Origin: RH-AL1 sp965198485
Lineage (GTDB): Bacteria > Pseudomonadota > Alphaproteobacteria > Rhizobiales > Beijerinckiaceae
NCBI GenBank assembly: GCA_965198485.1
Contig: CBDAPQ010000005.1
Coordinates: 3,472,001 to 3,536,000, forward strand
Length of the DNA: 64,000 nucleotides
Direction of reading: 5' to 3'
Shown here: positions 26,165-34,821 of the stretch, piece after piece
Numbering within the stretch: position 1 is the stretch's first letter
Layout: each line of letters starts with the position of its first letter
The notes under the pieces: generated by a model
What the model saw: only the letters and a program-made list of their open reading frames with translations
What the model was told of the DNA's origin: nothing
Database searches by the model: none
Translations under genes and position numbers: made by a program

Positions 26165-26695
26165 TCAGTAGCGGGCGACGATGCCACGGCGGCGCAGGCG
26201 CGGGCCTTCCGTGCCGGCGAAGGTCAGCGCCAGAGAGGTGAAGCCGGCATTGATGTTGGTGCCGGTCGAGACGGTGGTGGCGATGGGCTGCAGGGTGACC
26301 GACTGGCCGTTGCCGCCGACCAGTGTGTTGACGCCGATACCGGAGCCGAGCGTCACGCCGCCGCCGGCGCCGACGTAGGAGCCTTGGAGCACGCCGAGGC
26401 CCGGGGTGCCGATCGCGACCACGTCGTAGGTCAGCGTGCCCGAGGCTAGGGTGCCGACGTCGAGGCCGATGCGGCCGAGCTCGCCGTTGTAGAACTGGAC
26501 CGGCATTCCGGCCGTACGGTAGGTGCACGACACCGGCCGCTTGGAGCTGACGAGCTGGCCGACGCCCGGCCCGATGTTGCACTGCAGCTGGCCGACGAGC
26601 TCGGCCTTGGCCGACGTCGCGGCGAAAGCGCCCGCGAGGGTCGTGGCGGCGAGAACGGCGGCGACGCGGCCGGTCTTCACGAAATCGAAACGCAT
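26165..26695 (-). CDS. DUF992 domain secreted protein
   Basis: 176 residues. The signal peptide contains VLAATTLAGAFAATSAKA. The mature protein begins ELVGQLQCNIGPGVGQLVSS and has CTYRTAGMPVQFYNGELGRIGLDVG, with two conserved cysteines, then a glycine-rich region. This is the DUF992 family common in Rhizobiales; function unknown and probably periplasmic. It has its own terminator and a divergent GtrA gene upstream. Confidence 0.85.
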   Translation of the reverse strand: MRFDFVKTGRVAAVLAATTLAGAFAATSAKAELVGQLQCNIGPGVGQLVSSKRPVSCTYRTAGMPVQFYNGELGRIGLDVGTLASGTLTYDVVAIGTPGLGVLQGSYVGAGGGVTLGSGIGVNTLVGGNGQSVTLQPIATTVSTGTNINAGFTSLALTFAGTEGPRLRRRGIVARY

Positions 26696-26830
26696 GTTGG
26701 TCTCCCCTGGAACGCGATGCAGTCTACGTATGCGCGCTGGCCCGCCCCTCTTCGCAAGCCGTCCGCGGCTTTTGCGTGGCAGGCCCGGGTTGTTTTCGCA
26801 AGCCTTGACCGGCGTGTCTTCGGAGCATCA

Positions 26831-27259
26831 GTGCCAGCGCTCGCCTCAAATCTTCGCCAGCTCGCCTCGTTCGTGGTGATCGGCTGCCTCGCCACCGCCG
26901 CGCATTACACCGTGCTGGTGTTGCTCGTGCAGCTCGCCCACAAGCCGCCGGTGCCGGCGACGCTGCTCGGCTACTGCTTCGGCGGCGTCATCTCCTACAG
27001 CCTCAATCGCCGGCACACGTTCAAGAGCCGCAAGCGCCATTTCGAGGCGATCTGGCGCTTCACCGCCGTGGCCGCGATCGGCTTTCTCGCCACCGCGCTG
27101 CTGATGACGCTGGCCGTCGATTGGCGGCACCTTCCTTACCTCTCCGCCCAGATCGTTGTGACCGGCATCGTCACTGTGTGGAGCTACGCCGCCAGCCGCT
27201 GGTGGACCTTTGCCGATCGGGGCCGGGCGAGCGACGAGCTGCCCGATGCCTTCGCTTGA
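26831..27259 (+). CDS. GtrA family membrane protein
   Basis: 142 residues from a GTG at 26831 with GGAG about 6 bases upstream; an in-frame ATG at 26717 would add 38 residues that do not look like GtrA. Four membrane helices are seen, with the family motif GYCFGGVISYSLNRRHTFKS near residue 50 and a C-terminal VWSYAASRWWTFADR. GtrA proteins are thought to flip lipid-linked sugars for polysaccharide modification; no glycosyltransferase partner is adjacent. Confidence 0.85.
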   Translation: MPALASNLRQLASFVVIGCLATAAHYTVLVLLVQLAHKPPVPATLLGYCFGGVISYSLNRRHTFKSRKRHFEAIWRFTAVAAIGFLATALLMTLAVDWRHLPYLSAQIVVTGIVTVWSYAASRWWTFADRGRASDELPDAFA

Positions 27260-27498
27260 CGACAATGGCTTGGAGGGCGGCTGGCAGAAGACGGGTGCTC
27301 GCGCGAAACGCGCCACCACGACAAGCGAAGCATGTAGGCCGCGCATGACGGCGGCCGGCTGGCTCGGCATTTCCACCGCTACCACTGCGCTTGGCACTTC
27401 CCAGATTTCGTCCGCTCGTCGAGACGCGGGACAGAGCAGGGCTGGAGCCCCATACAGCCCGCGTGAGACCAAAGGAGTGGCCTTCGCGGCCCAGGTCA

Positions 27499-28733
27499 AT
27501 GTCTATCGTCCGTTTGCTCGCGTCCGCCCTGACCCTCGGGGCCGCCGGTTGGCTCGAAGTCTTCATCAACACTGCCGCCACGATCGGGAGCGCTAAGACA
27601 GCGGGCGCCCAGTTCGCCGCCTCAGACCGGACATCTCTTTCAGCAGCCGTACATGGCTACGTTTGGCAGCAGGTCGGCCTCACCGGGCTGATCCTGGTGG
27701 CGATCCTGCTTGGGATCTGGTGGCGCCCGATCCGGCGCGCGCTCGCGTCGATCATCGCGATCTGCGCGGTCGGCCTCGCCGCCTACGCGATCTCGCCGGA
27801 TGAAGCCTACGCCTACTATGCCCAGCACGACTATGCCGAACCCTACACGATCATGCCGAACGAGAGCGCCTTCTGGGTGCCCGACGTCGGCGATAACAGG
27901 TCGGGCCAGGACGCCTTCGACTCGGCGAGTTACCTCGACAAGAACAAGATCGCGGCTAAGGATTCCTCATACCGCATCAGACGCTGCGCGGCACCGGTTG
28001 GGGCTTCTGGGGCGACTACTATGTTCCGACTGGCCGCCTCTTCATCGTCAACCGCGAGCCGGTCTCTCGCGAATGGCTCGCGGCTCCCACAAAGGGCACG
28101 AGCTCGAACAACGAGGGCTTCGACTGCCAGTCGTCGGAGGGGCACAACATCACCTTGGGCGTGGCGATCTCGACCAAGGTGACCGAAGCCGACGCCGCCA
28201 AGTTCCTCTACAACTTCGGTGTTCATCCACCGGAGGGGCAGCGCACCGATCCCAACGTCGTCTTCACGTCGGTGTTCTACGGCCGTTCGCTCGCCGAGGT
28301 CATGGACACCAAGGTCAGAAGCAAGGTCGGCATCCTCGTCTGCGAGAACCTGATGCAGCACACGCTGATCGAGGACAGCGCCAACGCCAGCGCGATCATG
28401 GACACGATCCGCAAGGAGATGAAGGCCTACCTCGATGGCCACGGCATCACGCTGGACTACGTCGGCTGGGCCGACACCTGGTCCTTCGACAGGGAGGTTC
28501 AGGACGCCCTGAACCGCCATTTCGCGGCGCTCCAGGAGCGGGACATCGCTATACGGCTGCAGCCCTACGTGGCCACGCTGGAAGGCCTCTCGCTGGCCGA
28601 CGTGATGCGCAAATGGAACGGCGTGACGCCGAGTACGGTGTCGCTGACGCTGCTGCCGCAAGGGCTGAACGACCTTTTCGGTCAGTTCGCCAGGAGCATG
28701 AGCGTCCCGTCGACCAGCCCTGCCGCACATTGA
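27499..28733 (+). pseudogene. SPFH/Band 7-like membrane protein gene with a frameshift
   Basis: The ATG at 27499 opens a frame with two hydrophobic segments (LVRLLASALTLGAAGW-like start and TGLILVAILLGIWWRP) and reads normally to about 27960 (SASYLDKNKIAAKD). The coding sense then continues one frame over: LIPHQTLRGTGWGFWGDYYV, then PTGRLFIVNREPVSREWL, and on through ISTKVTEADAAKFLYNFGV to the stop at 28733. The total length of 1235 bases is one short of a whole number of codons, so one base is missing near 27960 (around AAGGATTCC). Features (KVTEADAAKFLYNF, SLAEVMDTKVRSKVG, EMKAYLDGHGITLDYVGW) fit the SPFH domain. It is either a real pseudogene or an error. Confidence 0.7.
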
Positions 28734-28740
28734 TGAAGAG

Positions 28741-28766
28741 GGCCCGGCGCAAACCGGGCCTTCTTA
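28741..28766 (+). terminator. Intrinsic terminator after the SPFH gene
   Basis: GGCCCGG at 28741-28747 pairs with CCGGGCC at 28754-28760, with a 6-nt loop, and is followed by TTCTTAT. It begins 7 bases past the stop codon of the SPFH gene. Confidence 0.75.
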
Positions 28767-28896
28767 TCGGCATATCCAAGCAGTCTAAATCGCTCGAAGC
28801 ATGCCGCGGCAGAGAATCCGTTTAACTCGCCTTTTACCCTGATCGAACAGCATGAGCCTCGCCGGACGAGCCCTTCGTCCGCCTCGCCGAGGTCGT

Positions 28897-30387
<1,491 letters not shown>

Positions 30388-30471
30388 GATCACGCCGCCG
30401 CCACACGTTCAGGGCAAGGGTTTGCATGGCAGGGGTTTGCTGCCGTGGAACAGCTTGTGGCGAGCGAGTCA

Positions 30472-30492
30472 CGGCCGGCCTAAAGCCGGCCG
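30472..30492 (+). terminator. GC-rich hairpin after the response regulator
   Basis: CGGCCGGC at 30472-30479 and GCCGGCCG at 30485-30492 form an 8-bp stem with loop CTAAA. It lies between the response regulator and the L,D-transpeptidase gene. The following bases are only moderately T-rich. Confidence 0.4.
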
Positions 30493-30595
30493 GCACGATT
30501 GATTTCGCCTGATTCGGCGATCACGTATCAATGAGGTGCATCGGTCCCGACGACGGGCGAGGGTGCGCGGGGCGGCGGGACCGTCCGGAGGGGCC

Positions 30596-32791
30596 ATGGG
30601 CGCGCGTTCGATGTTCAGGCGGCGGATCCCTCTTTGGACCGCCGCAGTGCTCTTCGGCTCCGGCTTCACCGCCGCGCACGCCGACGACGACACCTTCTTC
30701 TCCGATCTCGCCAAGGCTGATTTCGCGACAAAAGATGCGACGCCGATTCGCACCGCCGACGCCAGGCCCGCGGAGGTTGCCGGCCCGCCCGCGATAGCCC
30801 CGAGCCAACCCGCGGCGAAGAGCGTACCGTCCACCGGTGCGCTGCTTCAGACGGGCCTGAAGCCCGGCGACACCACCGGCACGATCGCGCCGCGCCAGAC
30901 GATCGATCGCGCGGACTGGATGCCAGAGCACGCCGCGGCCTCCGCGGATCAGGTGCAGCCGGCGCCGACGCATTCCGGTCGAGCGCAGGCAACGGCCAAG
31001 GCGCCCGACAAGGCCGACCCCGAGCCCGACATCGCCATCGAGCCGCCGAGCGCGCCTTCCAGGGACCCACTCGACCATCCCGCCGCGCCAGCCGCCGCCG
31101 CGCCCGTCCTGGAAGCGTTGCCGCCCCTCAACGCGGCGCTGAAAGCCGCGCTCGACAAGCGCGACGGCGAGGCGATCCGCGGCGCCGGCGCCGGCGAGCG
31201 CCGCAAGGAACGCGCTGCCGTCTCTTTCTTCTACGCCGCCCACGGCTTCGCCCCGGTCTGGTCGACCGATGGCAAGCCGGCTGCGTCGGTCCCCAGCGTG
31301 CTGGCCCGCCTGGCCAAGGCCGGAGACGACGCGCTGACGCTGCCGGTCGTCGCGCCGACCGTCCTCAAGACCGAGGGCACGCCGGAGGATATCGTCGCCG
31401 CCGAGCTGGCGCTCACCGACGCGGTCGTCGGCTACGCCCGCCAGGCCAGCGGCAGCCGCGTCGATCCCAAAGTCATCAGCCCGCTGATCGGCTCGCTGCC
31501 GACCCTCGCCGATCCCGCCGAGGTGCTCGATACCGTCAGCGGCGCGGATGCCGAGGCCGGTGACAAGCTCGCCGCGCTGAACCCGTCCGAGCCGCGCTAC
31601 GTCGCGCTGCGCGACAAACTCTCCGAGCTGCGCGGCAAGCGCAAGCCGGTGGCCAATGCCGGTAAGCCGCTTCCCAGTGGTCCCAGCCTGCACGTCGGCA
31701 TGCGCGACAAGCGTGTCCCACTGCTTCGAGCCCGCCTCGGAGCCGCCGCCGGCTTCGGCGACGATGCCGAGGATGATCTTTTCGGTTCTGCGCTGTCGGA
31801 AGCTTTGGCCGATTGGCAGCGGGCCAACGAGCTGCCCACGTCGGGCGCGCTCGACAAGCGCACGCTGGCGGCGCTCAACGGCACCGGAGCTCATCCTGCG
31901 TCACGCCTGGAAGGCACGCTGATCGCCAACATGGAGATGTGGCGCTGGATGCCGCACGACCTCGGCGCCGACCGCCTCGAGGTGAACATCCCCGACTACG
32001 CCGTGCGCGTCTTCCACGACGGTCGCGTCGTCGACGAGCATCGCGTGGTCGTCGGCAAGACCGACACGCCGACGCCGCTGTTCTCCAACGCGATGAAGTA
32101 CCTCATCGTGAACCCGTACTGGAACGTGCCGCAGTCGATCATCAAGAAGGAGATGCTGCCCAAGGGCGGCGGCAGTCTCGGCTACCTCGAGGGCCGCGGC
32201 TATGACGTCGGCTATCACAACGGCATGGCCACGGTGAAGCAGCTGCCCGGGCCAAAGAATGCTTTGGGGCAGATCAAGTTCTTGTTCCCCAACGATTATT
32301 CCGTCTACCTCCACGACACGCCGTCGAAATCGCTGTTCGCGGCCTCGAAACGCGCGTTCAGCCACGGCTGCGTGCGCGTCGACAAGCCCTTCGCCTTCGC
32401 CGAATCGGTGCTGAACGACGTCGTGCCCGAGGGTACGCGATCACGCTGGACCCAGGACAAGCTCGAGGACATGGTCGGCGACAAGGAGCATTACGTGAAC
32501 CTCGCCAAGCCGCTGCCGATCCACATCGAGTACTTCACCGCCGGCATCGAGGACGGCGACCAGGTCAAGCTGCGCGAAGACATCTACGGCTACGCCCACG
32601 CGGTGGCGACCGCGCTGGGGCAGGACAGCGAGCCCGCGCCGGCGGTGAAGCCGAAGGAGCCCAAGGAGAAGCCCGCGGTCGTGGCCGAGCGACCGCGTCG
32701 CCGTGCCGTGGTCGAGGCTGACGTCGATCCCCGTGTGGTCGCCCCGCCGGTGTCGCGCGGGTTCTTCAGCGGCCTCTTCGATCCGCGCTGA
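30596..32791 (+). CDS. Large L,D-transpeptidase with N-terminal disordered region and PG-binding domain (YcbB-like)
   Basis: 731 residues from the ATG at 30596, chosen for GGAGGGG 2-8 bases upstream. A signal sequence (PLWTAAVLFGSGFTAAHA) is followed by about 150 residues of low-complexity Ala/Pro/Asp-rich sequence. A scaffold domain with SFFYAAHGFAPVWSTDGKPA (about 215) and a peptidoglycan-binding module with LLRARLGAAAGFGDDAEDD and WQRANELPTSGALDKRTLAAL (about 375-430) precede the YkuD domain. The catalytic HGC is in RAFSHGCVRVDKPF with His near 590 and Cys near 592. The order matches YcbB/LdtD-type enzymes making 3-3 peptidoglycan crosslinks. Confidence 0.9.
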   Translation: MGARSMFRRRIPLWTAAVLFGSGFTAAHADDDTFFSDLAKADFATKDATPIRTADARPAEVAGPPAIAPSQPAAKSVPSTGALLQTGLKPGDTTGTIAPRQTIDRADWMPEHAAASADQVQPAPTHSGRAQATAKAPDKADPEPDIAIEPPSAPSRDPLDHPAAPAAAAPVLEALPPLNAALKAALDKRDGEAIRGAGAGERRKERAAVSFFYAAHGFAPVWSTDGKPAASVPSVLARLAKAGDDALTLPVVAPTVLKTEGTPEDIVAAELALTDAVVGYARQASGSRVDPKVISPLIGSLPTLADPAEVLDTVSGADAEAGDKLAALNPSEPRYVALRDKLSELRGKRKPVANAGKPLPSGPSLHVGMRDKRVPLLRARLGAAAGFGDDAEDDLFGSALSEALADWQRANELPTSGALDKRTLAALNGTGAHPASRLEGTLIANMEMWRWMPHDLGADRLEVNIPDYAVRVFHDGRVVDEHRVVVGKTDTPTPLFSNAMKYLIVNPYWNVPQSIIKKEMLPKGGGSLGYLEGRGYDVGYHNGMATVKQLPGPKNALGQIKFLFPNDYSVYLHDTPSKSLFAASKRAFSHGCVRVDKPFAFAESVLNDVVPEGTRSRWTQDKLEDMVGDKEHYVNLAKPLPIHIEYFTAGIEDGDQVKLREDIYGYAHAVATALGQDSEPAPAVKPKEPKEKPAVVAERPRRRAVVEADVDPRVVAPPVSRGFFSGLFDPR

Positions 32792-33067
32792 CGTCTTGCC
32801 GGAGCTGATGATCTTGCAGCCAGGCCATTTACCCGGTATATAAACCGAAGATCGGAATGATTTCTCACTGAAGCCATAAGTTGGCATGACGCATGACGCA
32901 GGCTGACGCAGTCCGGATGCGGAATTTCGGTTTTTAGAATCGCGAACCAACTCCAAATAAAAATATCACAGCGAAGGAACTTTTGGTGCGGCACTAAATC
33001 TTAACTCTTGTGAGTAACCCTTTGGTCGCCATAGGCTGCATGGCGATGCGTAACAGGGGTCAGGCTT

Positions 33068-34591
33068 TTGCGAGCTTTCAAGGGACGTGGCGCGACTAGG
33101 AAGCTCGCGCGCGCTGCGGCCGCGACCCTGAGCATGCTCTTGGGCGCGTCTTTTCTGCCCTCGTCGACGGAGACCGCGGCCGCCAATGGCGACACGCGCA
33201 CCATCCATCTCTACCATACGCATACCGGCGAATCGATCGACGCGACCTTCCGCGTCGACGGCCACTATGATCCCGCCGTGCTGCGCCAGCTCAACCATCT
33301 GTTGCGCGACTGGCGCAACAACGACGAAATCGCCATGGACCCCCGGCTGTTTGACACGCTGTGGGAGGTCTACCGTACCGCCGGAGCGACGCAGCCGATC
33401 CAGATCTATTCCGCATACCGCTCGCCCGAGACCAACGCCATGCTGCGCCGCCGCTCGCGCGCCGTGGCCGAGCATTCGCAGCATATGCTGGGCAAGGCGA
33501 TGGACACCACCATTCCAGGCTTCCCGATGCACCTCGTCCGCGAGGTCGGCATGCGGCTGCAGCACGGCGGCGTCGGCTGGTATCCTTCCGCCAACTTTGT
33601 GCACCTCGACGTCGGCAGCGTGCGCTCCTGGCCGCGCATGAACTACGACCAGCTCGCGGGCCTCTTCCCCGATGGCAAGACGGTGCACATCGCCGCCGAC
33701 GGGCGAACGCTGCCGGGCTACGAGGCGGCGCGCCAGGAGATCGCCGCCCGCGGCGCCGAAGCGCCGCCCTCGCAGGAGTCCGGCGGCTTCTTCGCCTGGC
33801 TGTTCGGCGGTTCCGGCAGCGGCAACGGTCAGGCCCACGAGGACGAGGAGGATCGTCGCACGTCGGTCGCCGTCGCCCAGCCGGCCCCGGCACCCGTTCC
33901 CGTCGCCGCGGCCTCCCCGCAGCCGGCGCCGGAAACGGTGCTGGCCTACGCCGGACGAGATCCCGAGCCGGCGCTCGCCCGACGGCCGGAGCTCAACGCC
34001 GAGCAGCCCGAGCCTCAGGCAGAGCCGCCGGCCCGCAGGGAAGTGGCAAATCTCGAGAGCGACGCCAGCCAACCGCTGTCGCTCGGCGGGGCCGCGCTGC
34101 CGCTACCGCCGCGACGCCCGGCCGCTCTTGGCGTCGTCGCCGAGCCGATCATCCCGCTGCCGCCGATGCGGCCGGTCGCGCTGGCGCGGCTGGAGAGCCG
34201 GCCCTTCGTCGCGGCCGCCCGCCCCACGGCTGCTCCCCGCAACGGGCTCGACGCCATCGGCAGCCTCATCACCAAGACCGCTTCCGGCGTGCCGTCGTTG
34301 CGTCGCTCGCGCCTGCCTTCGGTCATCTCTCAGGGCGCTCACACACCGGGTCAGGCCCTCGCCTTCGCGCCGCCGGAAATCGTAGCCCGCGACGAGATGC
34401 CGGAACTGCGACGTGCCGCTGCTCCGCACGCGGTTGGATTGCGTGCCGCGCTACGCCCGACCTTGAGCGGAGCCAGCGTTGCGCCACTGACCGTTCCCGC
34501 ACTCGTTGCAAGCGCGATGCCCCTGAACGCCCCTCGATTGACCGGCCTTCGCCGAGCCGCTCACACTGTTGTCGACGGGTCGGCGCTGTAG
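33068..34591 (+). CDS. DUF882 (peptidase M15-like) secreted protein with long C-terminal tail
   Basis: 507 residues from a TTG start with GGGG about 9 bases upstream; no in-frame ATG precedes the signal sequence (AAAATLSMLLGASFLPSSTET). The DUF882/YcbK domain (about 40-200) has IHLYHTHTGESIDATFRVDG, then IYSAYRSPETNAMLRRRS, SQHMLGKAMDTTIPGF and NFVHLDVGSVRSW. These supply the HxxxxxxD and HxD zinc-ligand pattern of M15-like peptidases. The remaining 300 residues are Ala/Pro/Arg-rich low-complexity sequence. The protein probably acts on peptidoglycan in the periplasm. Its stop codon lies inside a 16-bp palindrome before the bch operon. Confidence 0.88.
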   Translation: MRAFKGRGATRKLARAAAATLSMLLGASFLPSSTETAAANGDTRTIHLYHTHTGESIDATFRVDGHYDPAVLRQLNHLLRDWRNNDEIAMDPRLFDTLWEVYRTAGATQPIQIYSAYRSPETNAMLRRRSRAVAEHSQHMLGKAMDTTIPGFPMHLVREVGMRLQHGGVGWYPSANFVHLDVGSVRSWPRMNYDQLAGLFPDGKTVHIAADGRTLPGYEAARQEIAARGAEAPPSQESGGFFAWLFGGSGSGNGQAHEDEEDRRTSVAVAQPAPAPVPVAAASPQPAPETVLAYAGRDPEPALARRPELNAEQPEPQAEPPARREVANLESDASQPLSLGGAALPLPPRRPAALGVVAEPIIPLPPMRPVALARLESRPFVAAARPTAAPRNGLDAIGSLITKTASGVPSLRRSRLPSVISQGAHTPGQALAFAPPEIVARDEMPELRRAAAPHAVGLRAALRPTLSGASVAPLTVPALVASAMPLNAPRLTGLRRAAHTVVDGSAL

Positions 34592-34603
34592 CTCGCGAGC
34601 TAC
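34588..34603. promoter_or_regulatory. 16-bp perfect palindrome overlapping the DUF882 stop codon
   Basis: GTAGCTCGCGAGCTAC is self-complementary and includes the TAG stop codon of the preceding gene. It starts the 230-bp region upstream of bchH. It may act as an operator or a DNA hairpin; no protein is assigned. Confidence 0.4.
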
Positions 34604-34628
34604 CGCTGCGCAGAGCCAAGAACCTAGT

Positions 34629-34671
34629 GTTCACGACCTGCCAACGGTCAGGCGTCCCGTGAACGGCAGGT
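34629..34671. promoter_or_regulatory. Interleaved inverted repeats (a-b-a'-b') upstream of bchH
   Basis: GTTCACG at 34629-34635 pairs with CGTGAAC at 34658-34664, and the abutting ACCTGCC at 34636-34642 pairs with GGCAGGT at 34665-34671. Each pair is 7 bp and perfect. The two stems exclude each other or form a knotted fold, which is the signature of a switch or of a complex operator. There is no match I can name. Confidence 0.45.
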
Positions 34672-34713
34672 GACCACTACTCGCGCCTTCATAGCCGAGC
34701 CTCGTCGGTCGAA

Positions 34714-34731
34714 TGTCACGCTTGATAGACA
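34714..34731 (+). promoter_or_regulatory. PpsR/CrtJ-type operator, distal site
   Basis: TGTCACGCTTGATAGACA is TGT-N12-ACA with extended TGTC/GACA half-sites. This is the binding motif of PpsR/CrtJ, the redox repressor of photosynthesis genes in purple bacteria. It lies 8 bp from a second copy (34740-34757), which is the classical spacing of tandem CrtJ sites. Confidence 0.75.
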
Positions 34732-34739
34732 CCATTGTT

Positions 34740-34757
34740 CGTCAACCTTGATTGACA
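34740..34757 (+). promoter_or_regulatory. PpsR/CrtJ-type operator, proximal site
   Basis: CGTCAACCTTGATTGACA matches TGT-N12-ACA except for the first base and keeps the GTC-N10-GAC core. Both sites share the central CTTGAT. It lies 64 bases before the bchH ATG, where a repressor would overlap or flank a promoter. Confidence 0.7.
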
Positions 34758-34821
34758 CTTGGCCTCGCGATGCGTAGCCTCATCCTGGCTTTCAGCAAGC
34801 CCGGGAAACGAGCCGCAGCCG

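Noticed and set aside
34629..34671. Classical H-type pseudoknot
   Set aside because: Both linking loops would be zero nucleotides long, which is sterically unlikely; alternative hairpins or a protein operator are better readings.
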